The position numbers were made by a program, and so were the translations under genes. A model generated the notes under the pieces. It did no database searches. It saw nothing but the letters and a program-made list of their open reading frames with translations, and had not been told where the DNA came from. A stretch of DNA of 64,000 bases from Burkholderia cenocepacia (GTDB lineage: Bacteria; Pseudomonadota; Gammaproteobacteria; Burkholderiales; Burkholderiaceae), in contig NZ_CP060040.1 in assembly GCF_014211915.1 (NCBI RefSeq), forward strand, positions 1,054,001 to 1,118,000, read 5' to 3'. The number at the start of each line of letters is the position of its first letter. Position 1 is the stretch's first letter. Shown here in pieces: positions 19,401-27,168 of this stretch.

Positions 19401-19522
19401 TGAACAACGTCGGCACGTTCGGCCTGCCGCCGACGCGCGTCGAGGCACTGTATGCGCCGTCCGTGTACGGCCTGTGGCCGAACCCGCCGATGACCGTGAA
19501 GCCGGCCGACGCGGGCAAGTAA
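13454..19522 (+). CDS. bacterial alpha-2-macroglobulin (protease-trapping, thioester type)
   Basis: 2022 aa from ATG 13454 (GAGGG 10 bases upstream). A basic cytoplasmic tail is followed by one hydrophobic segment (WRIGAVAALGAAAALSLHAG), then the MG domains, the alpha-2-macroglobulin core (LFDTLLLWNPRVTLD) and the thioester motif CLEQ at Cys1529 in YPYRCLEQQTSRAIG, followed by the alpha/alpha toroid. A Gly-rich stretch before the LFDTLLLW segment may belong to the exposed bait region. Bacterial homologues trap attacking proteases in the periplasm. Unlike the E. coli YfhM type there is no lipobox, so anchoring would be by the N-terminal helix or absent. It is followed 7 bases later by pbpC, the classic partner. 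Confidence 0.93.
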   Translation: MKQRDKHNKETHRTNHTTRLLWRIGAVAALGAAAALSLHAGAARTVSVSPQGTVTEVRQSVVKFDEPMVAFGSASAPNPARVTCNDSTAARGQGHWLDDKTWVYDFESDLPPGVRCSVALNDTLRSVAGNAASGPRRFTFQTGGPFPVSVRPGSREIEERQVFVMKLNGPAEPRSALANIWCEAAGIGNRIPVTAADDDTRNALLDHFGLKKEAARVLTLSCSQALPASAKMQLVYGKGVASPSGIANDTERRFDFTVRAPFAASFSCERENAKAPCTPLRPLTLSFNAPISRKQAEAIRLRGPDGSLSPTFAADDHSEEVTTVTFNPPLPAQAALTVELPSGLHDVTDRPLSNADLFPLATRTAPMPPLAKFASGTFGIVERFAEPGTPALVPVTLRNVEADLHIAGLNAGGAQFANLKVENDTAIRQWMRTVDRFDNWSMTAGSIDDQIPGLLERKGQHPVYVPLEAGEKQPAPKNRRIDVRSLSLLAGEPGAQVLTLPKADPKALRPFEVVGVPIDKPGFYVLELASPALGRSLLAKPSSMYVRTAVLVTNLGVHLKQGRENNLVWVTTLDKGKPVPNAQIRVSDCNGDEIAAGKTDAQGLLKIDGPFEPKRECSSSGQRFNDYFVSARVDDPKTGPDMAFVSSGWNRGIESWRFNVPTDTDSAPTVRAHTVFDRTLLRAGETVSMKHFIRTETLQSLAFPSQYPTRVAIRHLGTGQTYKLPLTWAADHSADSQFTLPAAAKLGEYSVELEGGPDDAPTATYYSGSFRVEAFRLPVLKGSIGARDAQKSPLVAAKEAPLAVQIDYVSGGGASNLPVQVSALMKWASPPFADRFEDFSFTPYRPDTSDGNADDDAQDGDNASSSASSNDPDATKLIADKLPLTLDRNGAGSVTLKGLPDVDAPKRIALEATFADPNGEVQTIRGDTILWPAAVVAGIKAGRWVSVGQRVPVQALAVDLQGKPRASVPIEIKGVARITTSSRKRMVGGFYAYDNKSDTRDLGVLCSRKTDDKGRMACDATLEQAGNVQLIAVAKDGDGRTSNASTSVWVTREDELWFGGDNTDRIDVIPEKTSYEPGETARFQVRMPFRYATALVAVERGGVMETHIVELNGKNPTVDLKVGESWGPNVYVSVLALRGRIREVPWYSFFTWGWKAPVEWARAFWREGRHYEAPTAFVDLSKPAFRYGLGEIKVGTGVHRLGVTVTTDATRYTVRGKAQAHVKVTLPNGQPAPAGTQIALAAVDEALLELMPNNSWDLLDAMLRRRAYGVETATAQMEIIGRRHFGRKAVPAGGGGGSAPTRELFDTLLLWNPRVTLDANGSATVEVPLNDALTRFRIVAIAAVGPDRFGTGSTSIRSTQDLQLISGLPPLVREGDAFRAQVTLRNTTDRAMQVVVTPRVTGLDVAPQTVSLAANAATEVAWTITVPEQALDAAGALNWRIEAAEQGGKRASDALAVAQKVVPALPVTVQQATLAQVDGTLTVPVAAPTGAANNAQGLPRGGIAVSLQSKLADGLPGVKRWFERYPYRCLEQQTSRAIGLRDPAQWQALIARMPVYLDSDGLASYFPPSSDDSHHGSPTLSSYLLVVSDEASRLDPRFALPEDLRTQLEAGLARFVDGRLERNAWAPRQDRDLRKLAAIEALSRYGAAQGRMLGSIEIAPNQWPTSAVIDYHAILTRVKDIPQRDEKRAQVEQILRARLTYQGTQLVFSTARDDDLWWLMTSNETNAARLALEFAGDPAWKDEMPRVTAGLLALQRQGAWQTTTSNALGLLAVERFSRTYESTPVAGATKVALGGNERSISWSQTASAAPAESPASAAPSASATPATRAATARSVLMPWPRASQGPATLSVTQDGTGRPWATVESLAAVPLRAPFAAGYRITKTVTPVSPAVNGVLTRGDVVRVHLDIDAQSDMTWVAVNDPIPAGATILGSGLGRDSEAATQGEKTPDGAWPAFIERDFDGYRAYYDYLPKGKFSVEYTVRLNNVGTFGLPPTRVEALYAPSVYGLWPNPPMTVKPADAGK

Positions 19523-19529
19523 CGAGCAC

Positions 19530-21776
19530 GTGATGATCGATCTGGCTTTGCCGCGGCCGGCGCGTTTCGCCGGTCGCGTATTCGCCGCCGTCGTGCTGGC
19601 CGCGCCGCTCGTCGCGCATGCGCTGCCCGGCTACGACGACGTGCGCCGCAACTGGCGCAGCTCCGACTGGGTGCTGCTCGCGCGCGACGGCACGCCGCTG
19701 CAGCGCACGCGTGTCGACCTCGCCGAACGGCGCGGCGCCTGGGTGTCGCTCGCGGACGTATCGCCCGCGTTCCGCGAAGCGATCGTCGTGTCCGAGGACA
19801 AGCGCTTCTACGAACACAGCGGCGTCGACTGGCGCGGCATCGCCGGCGCCGCGTGGGGCAACCTGTGGAACGAGCGCACGCGCGGCGCGTCGACCGTCAC
19901 GATGCAGCTCGCGGGCCTGCTCGGCGATTCGCCGCGCCGCTCGGGCCAGCGCTCGCTGCCGCAGAAGGCCACGCAGGCCGTGAACGCGCTGTGGCTCGAA
20001 CGCAGCTGGCGCAAGGATCAGATCCTCGAGGCCTATCTGAACCTGGTGCCGTTTCGCGGCGAGACGATCGGGCTCGGCGCGCTGTCGCAGGTGCTGTTCG
20101 GCAAGGCGCCGTCGGGCCTCGACGCGCGCGAGGCCGCGATCGCCGCCGCCCTCGTGCGGGCACCCAACGCGGCCCCGGCGAAGATCGCCGAGCGCGCATG
20201 CCGAATCCTGCGCGACATGCAGGCCGGGCAGGCGTGCGCGTCGCTCGACGGCTACGTGCAGCTCGTCGTCGCGCGCCCAGCCAATACCGTACGCGACGAC
20301 GGCGCCGCACTCGCCCCGCACTTCGCGCGGCGCATCGCGGCCGAGGTCAAGCCGGCGGCCGGCGCGCAGGTCCGCACGACGCTCGATGCGCCGCTGCAGC
20401 GCTTCGCACGCGACACGCTGATGCGCGCGCTGACCGAACTGAACGCGCCCGCGCACCGGCGCAACGTGCAGGACGGCGCGGTCGTCGTGATCGACAACGC
20501 GACCGGCGAGATCCGCGCATGGGTCGGCTCGTCGGGGGCGCTGTCGAGCGCGCGCGACGTCGATGCCGTGCTCGCGCCGCGCCAGGCCGGCTCGACGCTC
20601 AAGCCGTTCCTCTATGCGCAGGCGCTCGACGAGAAGCGGCTGACCGCCGCGTCGCTGCTCGACGATGCGCCGATCAACCTCGCCGCCGGCGGCGGCCTGT
20701 ACATTCCGCAGAACTACGACAAGGATTTCAAGGGCTGGGTGAGCGTGCGCAGCGCGCTCGGCGGCTCGCTGAACGTGCCGGCCGTGCGCACGCTGGTGCT
20801 CGTCACGCCGCACCGTTTTGCGCGCACGCTGACCGCGCTCGGCCTGCCGCTCGCGCAGGAAGGCGATTACTACGGTTTCAGCCTTGCGCTCGGCAGTGCG
20901 GACGTCACACTGCTGTCGCTGACCAACGCCTACCGCGCGCTCGCGAACGGCGGCGTCGCACGCAAGGTCGTCGACCTGCCGGCCGCGGCACCGGCGCCCG
21001 CATCCGGCGCAGCGGCGCCCGCGCGGCCGGACGCGGGCACGCGCGTGTTCAGCGAAGCGGCCAGCTTCGTCGTCACCGACATCCTGTCCGACAACAATGC
21101 GCGTGTCCGTACGTTCGGCTTCGACAACCCGCTCGCGACGCGCTTCTTCTCCGCGGTCAAGACCGGCACGAGCAAGGACATGCGCGACAACTGGACGGTG
21201 GGCTTCACGTCGCGCTATACGGTCGGCGTGTGGGTCGGCAATGCGGACGGCTCGCCGATGTGGGACGTGTCGGGCGTCACGGGCGCGTCGCCCGTGTGGT
21301 CGGCCGTCGTCGGCTACCTGCATCGCGACCTGCCGAGCCGTGCGCCGCGCGCGCCGGCCGGCGTCGAGACGCGCCGGATCGCGTTCGAGCGCGATATCGA
21401 GCCGGCTCGCAACGAGTGGTTCATCGCGGGCACGGCGGTCGACACGATCCGGCTCGCGGCGCCCGTCACGCCGGGCAAGGACGGCGCGCGCGCGCCGCTG
21501 ACGATCGGCGCGCCGACCGACGGCACGATCTTTGCGATCGACCCGGACATTCCGCCGAAGAACCAGCGGATCTGGTTCGAGCGCTCGGCCGGACGCGCGA
21601 CGAAGTTCGCGTGGCGGCTCGACGACAAGGTGATCGGCCATGCCGATCGCGTCGCGTGGCTGCCGTGGCCGGGCCGGCACCGGCTCGAACTCGTCGACGC
21701 GCGCGGCAACGTCGCGGATGCGATCGGCTTCGAGGTGCGCGGCGCGTTCGCGAAGCCGGCCGCGCGCAAGCGCTGA
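19530..21776 (+). CDS. pbpC: penicillin-binding protein 1C (bifunctional transglycosylase/transpeptidase)
   Basis: 748 aa. The N-terminal hydrophobic segment is followed by a GT51 transglycosylase domain with SEDKRFYEHSGVDWRG and TRGASTVTMQLAGLL. The transpeptidase domain has the active Ser355 in AGSTLKPF and the KTGTS motif around residue 545. The last ~90 residues (NQRIWFERSAG onwards) form the BiPBP_C domain typical of PBP1C. It polymerises and crosslinks peptidoglycan at the inner membrane. It lies 7 bases downstream of the alpha-2-macroglobulin gene; the pair is widely conserved and thought to couple wall repair with protection from foreign proteases. The start could be either of two adjacent ATGs. 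Confidence 0.94.
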   Translation: MMIDLALPRPARFAGRVFAAVVLAAPLVAHALPGYDDVRRNWRSSDWVLLARDGTPLQRTRVDLAERRGAWVSLADVSPAFREAIVVSEDKRFYEHSGVDWRGIAGAAWGNLWNERTRGASTVTMQLAGLLGDSPRRSGQRSLPQKATQAVNALWLERSWRKDQILEAYLNLVPFRGETIGLGALSQVLFGKAPSGLDAREAAIAAALVRAPNAAPAKIAERACRILRDMQAGQACASLDGYVQLVVARPANTVRDDGAALAPHFARRIAAEVKPAAGAQVRTTLDAPLQRFARDTLMRALTELNAPAHRRNVQDGAVVVIDNATGEIRAWVGSSGALSSARDVDAVLAPRQAGSTLKPFLYAQALDEKRLTAASLLDDAPINLAAGGGLYIPQNYDKDFKGWVSVRSALGGSLNVPAVRTLVLVTPHRFARTLTALGLPLAQEGDYYGFSLALGSADVTLLSLTNAYRALANGGVARKVVDLPAAAPAPASGAAAPARPDAGTRVFSEAASFVVTDILSDNNARVRTFGFDNPLATRFFSAVKTGTSKDMRDNWTVGFTSRYTVGVWVGNADGSPMWDVSGVTGASPVWSAVVGYLHRDLPSRAPRAPAGVETRRIAFERDIEPARNEWFIAGTAVDTIRLAAPVTPGKDGARAPLTIGAPTDGTIFAIDPDIPPKNQRIWFERSAGRATKFAWRLDDKVIGHADRVAWLPWPGRHRLELVDARGNVADAIGFEVRGAFAKPAARKR

Positions 21777-21979
21777 GCGGGCGAGCCGGCCCGACTGGCC
21801 GGGCATATTTGCTTTCGGCGGCTGGGCGGAAAAGTCGAGTGCAGTCGCCCGATCCTTCAACCGGACCGGCCAAGCCGCAAATCGTTGTGGACGGGGTGAA
21901 TTAGTTCGACAATACCGGGCACGCGCTGCATCCGGGCGCCGACGACGAACCGACGCAGGCCGATTCCCGACCGACAGCG

Positions 21980-22267
21980 ATGACACCCGAAACCGAGCGG
22001 AAACTACTTCGGCATGGCGTACAGATCATTCCGCTCTTCTTGGGTCTGTATGCCGCCGCCAGCCTGTGGGACGCGTATCGAAACGGCGGCATCCTGGAAT
22101 GCCATCAGGCTCGCATGCACCCCATGACCTGCCGATGGATCACGCCGGACATGGGCGAGCACTTCCAGCGGCTGCTCGCCAGCCATTGGCACGTGCTCGG
22201 GCTCAGCATCCTGCTGAGCCTGTTGCTCGCTTACGTCATGGCGCCGGCCCGGCCCCCGCACCCATAA
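21980..22267 (+). CDS. small membrane protein of unknown function
   Basis: 95 aa with two hydrophobic segments, IIPLFLGLYAAASLW near residue 15-30 and VLGLSILLSLLLAYVMA near residue 72-88. A short Cys/His/Met-containing loop between them (ILECHQARMHPMTC) would face the periplasm. The strong hydrophobic patterning supports a real gene, but the ribosome site is weak. It stands alone 203 bases after pbpC, and no family was recognised. The His/Met/Cys loop could bind metal, which is speculation. Confidence 0.55.
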   Translation: MTPETERKLLRHGVQIIPLFLGLYAAASLWDAYRNGGILECHQARMHPMTCRWITPDMGEHFQRLLASHWHVLGLSILLSLLLAYVMAPARPPHP

Positions 22268-22402
22268 CGCGTCTGCCCGGCGGTACCCCGCCTACGGCAC
22301 ACCGAACGGGCGAGCAGCACCGCGGTTCAGGACATAGAATGAAAGCAGCGCTGCATCCCCGACGCGCCCCGGTTGCCTCATTCTCTCGGATTGCCCGCGA
22401 CC

Positions 22403-23092
22403 ATGAACATTCGCCTTACGCGCTTCACCCGCCCCGCGCTGAGCGCGTTGTGCGTCGCAACGCTCGCCGCCCTCCAAGCCTGCAACGGCGATGCGTGCTT
22501 CGGCGTCGACGCATGCTTCAACGACAACACGCAAACCGTCTCGCTATCGGGCACGGCCGCGACGGGCGACGCGCTCGCGAGCGCGCAGGTGGCGGTCAAT
22601 TGCGCGGTTGGCTCGGCAACGACGCTGACGGACGGCGGCGGCAACTACCGTGTGACGCTCAACGCGGCGCTGCCGTGCGTCATCACCGTGGCGTCGGGCA
22701 GCGCGAGCCTGCATTCGCTCGCCTATGCGGGCGGCACCTTCAACACGACGCCCGAGACCGAACTGATGCTCGTCTATCTCGCGGCGCAACTCGGGACGAA
22801 CACGGCCGGGCTGATCGGCAATTTCCAGGACAGCCTGCGCTATCAGCGGGCCATGAACAGCCCGGACACCGTGCAGGCCGCGCAATCGGCCGTGGTCACC
22901 AACCTGCAGCAGCGCTATGCGGTCACGCTCGCCGCGCCGGCATTCCTGACCACCTCGTTCGTGGTCGGGCAACCGGGCGTCGATGCCGATCTCGTCGCGC
23001 TGGCCAAGGCTGGGGCGGTCGATTCGAACGGACTGCCGGACCCGGTTGCCGTGTCGCTGTTGCAGCAGGCAGGCGCCGCGCATCCGCTGTAA
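22403..23092 (+). CDS. predicted lipoprotein of unknown function
   Basis: 229 aa from ATG 22403. The lipobox LAALQAC gives a lipidated Cys after a typical signal peptide. The first ~70 residues of the mature part (SLSGTAATGDALASAQV, TLTDGGGNYRVTL) look like a carboxypeptidase-regulatory-type beta sandwich, the domain often found in surface proteins. The remainder is Ala- and Thr-rich with predicted helices. In-frame codons continue upstream to 22373, but the signal peptide fits only the chosen start. The downstream gene converges on it. No enzymatic motif was seen. Confidence 0.8.
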   Translation: MNIRLTRFTRPALSALCVATLAALQACNGDACFGVDACFNDNTQTVSLSGTAATGDALASAQVAVNCAVGSATTLTDGGGNYRVTLNAALPCVITVASGSASLHSLAYAGGTFNTTPETELMLVYLAAQLGTNTAGLIGNFQDSLRYQRAMNSPDTVQAAQSAVVTNLQQRYAVTLAAPAFLTTSFVVGQPGVDADLVALAKAGAVDSNGLPDPVAVSLLQQAGAAHPL

Positions 23093-23121
23093 GCGCCGCG
23101 AGGCGGGACGGGAAACGACCG

Positions 23122-23642
23122 TCAGGCGCCGCCTTCGCGCGCGTCGTCGGCCAGCAGCGCCCAGCGCTCGTGGTCGCGCCATTCGCCGCCGATGCGCAGA
23201 TAGCTCGGCGAGAATCCCTCTTGCCTGAAACCGAGCCGCCGAACCAGCGCGATCGACGCATGATTGCCGGGTTGGATATTCGCTTCGAGCCGATGCAGCC
23301 CGAGTTCGCCGAACGCGACGTCGATCGCCGCCCGCAACGCATCCGTCATCAGCCCCTTGCGGCTGAACTCCGCCATTCCGTAGTACGCAAGATAAGCGCT
23401 CTGAAACACCCCCCGACGATCTCGTTGAGATTCACGACGCCGACCACCGCGCCCGATGTCCGCTCGCGCGCGATGAATCCCACGTTCGGGCCCGTCAGGC
23501 AGCGGGCGAACCATTGATCGAAGCCGGCCTGGTCGATGAACGAATCGACCCACGGCAGATGATGGCTCCGGCTCGCGCGGTTGGCAGCGATCAGGTCGGC
23601 GGCGTCGGACCGGGCGACGCGCTTCAGCAGAATCCGGTTCAT
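23122..23642 (-). pseudogene. GNAT (RimJ/RimL-like) N-acetyltransferase, frameshifted
   Basis: Two overlapping minus-strand frames together make one normal ~173-residue acetyltransferase. The first part (from ATG 23642) runs from MNRILLKRVARSDAADL to VVGVVNLNEIVGG. The second continues with VFQSAYLAYYGMAEF and IQPGNHASIALVRRLGF, the acetyl-CoA-binding end of the fold. The shift is at a run of six C (23409-23414 plus strand); seven would restore one frame. It could be a true pseudogene, slipped-strand variation or a sequencing error. The gene sits 19 bases upstream of the minus-strand MFS gene and may share its transcript. Confidence 0.8.
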
Positions 23643-23661
23643 GAGTCGGTCGACCGGCGGC

Positions 23662-24909
23662 TTACGCCGCCTCCCCGCTCCCGCATACCACCGGCGCCGC
23701 CTGCTGCCGCGACAGATACCGCAGCAGCTTCGTCACCATCCACACGACGATGAACGACAACGCGACGAAGAACACCGCCAGCGGCGTCAGCACGTGAATC
23801 GACACGAAGCCGGCGAGGCCCATCATCGCGGACGACACGAGCAGCAGCGCACAGCCGAGGATCGCGCTCGTCAGGCCGGCGATATGCGGAAACAGCGAAT
23901 TGCCCTTGGCCATCAGCGTCGGATACATCGCGCCCGCGCAGAAACCCATCACGAGCACCGGCGTCGCGAGCGTCCACACGCGCAGGCCGACGGTCAGCGC
24001 CAGCACCAGCATCGCGACCGACGCGCCCGCCATCACGCGCGCGCCGATCCGCAGCCGTTGCTCGGCGCTCGGCAGCCCGCGGCCGTGAATCCGGTTCGAC
24101 AGGCCGCCGAGAAAATACATGAGGCCGATGCCGAGCGCGAGATAACCGAAGAAGGTCGGCGGCTTGTGCAGCGTGGTCTGCACCATGAACGGCCCGACGA
24201 TGTTGAACACCAGCAGAATGCTGTAGCACAGCCCCTGTGCGAGGAAGCAGCTCTGGAACACCGGGCTGGCCAGCACCTTGCCCGCGTTCGCCATCAGCGT
24301 ACGCGGCTCGAGATGCACCGGCTTCGGCAAGGTTTCGCGGTAGCGCCACAGCAGCGCCCACATCGCCAGCGAGTAGACCAGCAGGAACACCAGGCAAGCG
24401 CGCCAGCCGAACCATTCCTGCAGGTGCGCCCCGATCACCGGCGCGATGATCGGCGCCAGCCCCCACGCGATCGACATGTACGTGAACGCGTGCATCAACG
24501 CCTGGCCGGAGAACGAATCGGTGATGATCGCCTTCGCCAGCAGGTTGGTGGTCGCGATCCCGAAGCCCTGCAGGCAGCGCGCCAGCACGAACGTCTCGAG
24601 GTTCGGCGCGCCGAGCGACAGCAGGCAGCCGATCGTGTAGATCACGAGCCCGAACGCGAGCACGCGCTTGCGGCCGTATGCGTCGGCGATCGGCCCGAAG
24701 ATCAGCTGGCCCAGCGCGTAGGCCGCCATGTAGCCGGACACGCTCGACTGGATCGCCTGCGGCGTGGTCGCGAACGAACGGGCCATGTCGGGCAGCGCGG
24801 GCACGTAGATGTCGATCGCGAGCTGGCCGGCGGATGCGAACAGGCAGATCAGGAACAGCAGGAAGCGCGGCGAATTCGACTCGCGCGCGGGAGTGAGCGT
24901 GGCGTTCAT
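23662..24909 (-). CDS. MFS drug efflux transporter, Bcr/CflA family
   Basis: 415 aa with 12 predicted membrane helices. Motif AIDIYVPALPDMARSF in helix 1 and GQLIFGPIADAYGRKRVL between helices 2 and 3 are diagnostic of the Bcr/CflA drug:H+ antiporters. LEPRTL marks the central loop. The family exports compounds such as bicyclomycin, chloramphenicol or sulfonamides; the substrate here is unknown. It is the downstream partner of the frameshifted acetyltransferase, a pairing that would suit resistance or detoxification. The 297 bases upstream, shared with a divergent gene, show nothing specific. Confidence 0.93.
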   Translation of the reverse strand: MNATLTPARESNSPRFLLFLICLFASAGQLAIDIYVPALPDMARSFATTPQAIQSSVSGYMAAYALGQLIFGPIADAYGRKRVLAFGLVIYTIGCLLSLGAPNLETFVLARCLQGFGIATTNLLAKAIITDSFSGQALMHAFTYMSIAWGLAPIIAPVIGAHLQEWFGWRACLVFLLVYSLAMWALLWRYRETLPKPVHLEPRTLMANAGKVLASPVFQSCFLAQGLCYSILLVFNIVGPFMVQTTLHKPPTFFGYLALGIGLMYFLGGLSNRIHGRGLPSAEQRLRIGARVMAGASVAMLVLALTVGLRVWTLATPVLVMGFCAGAMYPTLMAKGNSLFPHIAGLTSAILGCALLLVSSAMMGLAGFVSIHVLTPLAVFFVALSFIVVWMVTKLLRYLSRQQAAPVVCGSGEAA

Positions 24910-25206
24910 GACGACTGGGGAAGGAGATCGGGCAGCAGTGCCGCATCGTCAATGTTCGGATGTCGAACATGCGTGCGGGGGTGGCGAATTCCGTATTGTG
25001 CCTGTTGTTGCACCGGGCGACAGGATGCCCCTGGCACGGGCGAGGTTGAATGCCGATGGCGGCCCGTTCCGACATGCGCCGACGGGGCCCGCCGGCGGCG
25101 GTTTTAATGTTGATTTAAGCCAACGGCCGCATCGTCTCGGATGGCTCACTCCGTGAGCCGCACGTCATTGTTGATTCGATCAGTCCCGTTTGATGGAGAT
25201 ACGAAG

Positions 25207-25749
25207 ATGCGATTCCGTTCGTATATGGCGGCGGGCGCGCTGACGCTGGCGCCCGTGTTCGCCCTGGCCGGGCAGGCCGGCGCGCCGGCCGTCGCCCAAC
25301 CGATGTTCGTCAATGTCGACGGGCAGGCCGTGCCCGTGAAAGCCGAAACGCGCGTCGTCCAGACGGCCGTCGGCCCGATGAAGGTCAGCACGTGGCGCTG
25401 GCACAGCCCGCAAGGCGGCGCGAGCTTCGAGATGCAGACGTCGTCGGGCGGCCTGCCGCCCGCGGCAGCGTTGCGGCAAATGCAGGTTGCGCAGTACCGG
25501 ATGCAGGCGGCGCAGGCCCAGATGGTCGCGATGCAGCAACAGATGATGGCGCTCCAGCACATCGCGCTCGCCAACGCATTCGCGATGCCGATGCCGCAGC
25601 CCGTCGGGTTCGCGATGGCGCCGTGGGCCATGCCGGAACCGGTCGTCGTGATCGTGCCGGTGCAACCTTCCGCGCGTTCGATGGCACCCGCTCCCGCCCC
25701 GGCGGCGCCGGCACGGCCGGCCGCGCGCGGGCCCGAAATCAAGGCCTGA
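25207..25749 (+). CDS. exported Met/Gln/Ala-rich protein of unknown function
   Basis: 180 aa from ATG 25207, preceded by TGGAGAT; the frame extends upstream to 25141 without homology. The signal peptide MRFRSYMAAGALTLAPVFALA is followed by a small domain (VGPMKVSTWRWHSPQGG). Then comes a low-complexity helix rich in Met and Gln (about residues 95-130), a Pro/Met stretch, and a Pro/Ala tail. Met-rich exported proteins can bind copper, but no defined motif is present. A bidirectional terminator follows at 25790. Confidence 0.7.
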   Translation: MRFRSYMAAGALTLAPVFALAGQAGAPAVAQPMFVNVDGQAVPVKAETRVVQTAVGPMKVSTWRWHSPQGGASFEMQTSSGGLPPAAALRQMQVAQYRMQAAQAQMVAMQQQMMALQHIALANAFAMPMPQPVGFAMAPWAMPEPVVVIVPVQPSARSMAPAPAPAAPARPAARGPEIKA

Positions 25750-25789
25750 CGCGCACGCTCGACGCACGAGCGGGCGGGGCCGCAAAGCG

Positions 25790-25818
25790 AAACCGCCGGC
25801 ATGTGCCGGCGGTTTTTC
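25790..25818. terminator. bidirectional Rho-independent terminator
   Basis: An 11-bp GC-rich stem (AAACCGCCGGC with its complement), a 4-base loop (ATGT) and a T run on one side with A residues on the other. It separates two convergent genes, ending both the exported-protein and the binding-protein transcripts. Confidence 0.85.
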
Positions 25819-25850
25819 ATGGGTGGCGCGATATCGCCACGACGCGGTGC

Positions 25851-26747
25851 TCAGTACTGCGCCTGATCCGTCGGATTCTTGAACAGCTGCTTCATCTCCG
25901 CCGACAGCGGATAGTTGAGGCTGACACCCTTCGGCGGAATCGGCTGCATGAACCACTGGTCGTACAGCTTCTCGGCCGCACCCGAGGTCTGCATCTTCGC
26001 GATCACGCCGTCGACGACGCGCTTGAACGCCGGATCGTCCCTGCGCATCATGCACGCATAGTTTTCGTGAACGAGCGGCGTGCCCGCGACCGTGTACGCC
26101 CCCGGGTTGCGGTCCTTCGCGATCTCGCCGTACAGCAGCGGCTCGTCCATCACGAACGCCACCGCGCGCCCGGTCGTGACGTTCATGAACGCTTCGGCGT
26201 GATCCTTCGCGCTGATGATCGTCATGTTCATCGCCTTCTCTTCGTTGAGCTTGCGCAGCAGGCGCTCGTCCGACGTACCGGCCGTCGTCGCGACCGTCTT
26301 GCCGGCCAGGTCCGCGAAGTCCTTCACGCCCGAATCCTTGCGCGTGCTGAAACGAATGCCGTACAGAAAGATACTGTTCGAGAACGCGGCCTGCCTTTGC
26401 CGTTCGAGCGTATTCGTCGTCGAGCCGCATTCGAAGTCGATCGTCCCGTTCTGCAATAGCGGAATGCGGTTCTGCGACGTGATCGGGATTTCCTTCACCG
26501 CGAGGTTCGGCAGGTTCAGCTCCGTCTTCAACTGGTCGATGACGCGCGACGCGATGTCCCGCGAGTAGCCGATGTTCTTCTGCTGGTTGTCCGAATACGA
26601 GAACGGCACCGACGACTCGCGAATGCCCAGCGACACGACGCCCGTGTCCTTGATCTTCTTCAGCGTACCGGTAAGGGCCTGCGCGTGCGCGGCGCCGGCC
26701 AGCGCACAGGCCAGCGCGACGGCGAGACAACGGAAACGGCGATCCAT
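25851..26747 (-). CDS. amino-acid ABC transporter periplasmic binding protein (glutamate/aspartate type)
   Basis: 298 aa. The signal peptide (CLAVALACALAGAAHA) is followed by a family 3 solute-binding protein resembling GltI: TGVVSLGIRESSVPFSY, IPLLQNGTIDFECGSTTNT, and the C-terminal QWFMQPIPPKGVSLNYP. Residues typical of acidic amino-acid binders (R in IRESS, the GSTTNT loop) are present. It would deliver glutamate or aspartate to an inner-membrane permease, but no permease or ATPase gene lies nearby, so it is an orphan or serves a transporter elsewhere. It converges with the gene at 25207. Confidence 0.9.
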   Translation of the reverse strand: MDRRFRCLAVALACALAGAAHAQALTGTLKKIKDTGVVSLGIRESSVPFSYSDNQQKNIGYSRDIASRVIDQLKTELNLPNLAVKEIPITSQNRIPLLQNGTIDFECGSTTNTLERQRQAAFSNSIFLYGIRFSTRKDSGVKDFADLAGKTVATTAGTSDERLLRKLNEEKAMNMTIISAKDHAEAFMNVTTGRAVAFVMDEPLLYGEIAKDRNPGAYTVAGTPLVHENYACMMRRDDPAFKRVVDGVIAKMQTSGAAEKLYDQWFMQPIPPKGVSLNYPLSAEMKQLFKNPTDQAQY

Positions 26748-27168
26748 GCATGTCTCCTGATGAAACGTTGATCGAATCGCGATCCTACGCCCGACAATAT
26801 TCGCGTCACATCAGGGCAAGCGTAAGCAACCTTCCGCCCGAGCTCGATCCTGAAAGATGTTTTCCGTGCCGCGCAAACCGGCCCGCGCCATTCGGCTCGC
26901 CCGGCGACGCCACGTGCGGGCTCGTGCGCGCCGTCTGTGCCGATCGTTCCAAACGCGCGTTCATGCTGCGACGCACCAACGGAATCGTTTGCGGCACCCC
27001 CTGTTTTTCTCGCGAAACGCACTCAAGAAGCCGCCGCGCACGCCGTTACCCAGTGCATGGCGCGTCGCAGCAACCTGCTGCAACCGTCAGACAAAAACAC
27101 AAGGTCCGGCTCAGCCGGACCGGCGCCACCGCCGGCACGACGGTTATCTACGAGGATCAAGTTTCAAC
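26748..27168. promoter_or_regulatory. divergent intergenic region (binding protein / subtilisin)
   Basis: 421 bases with no supported gene. It must carry promoters for the minus-strand binding protein and the plus-strand protease. The segment 26765-26825 is the least GC-rich part. Open frames here lack ribosome sites and homology. No convincing operator, terminator or small RNA was seen. Confidence 0.35.

Noticed and set aside
19317..21986. Long antisense frame over pbpC
   Set aside because: Same GC-bias artefact; Arg-rich sequence with no recognisable fold.
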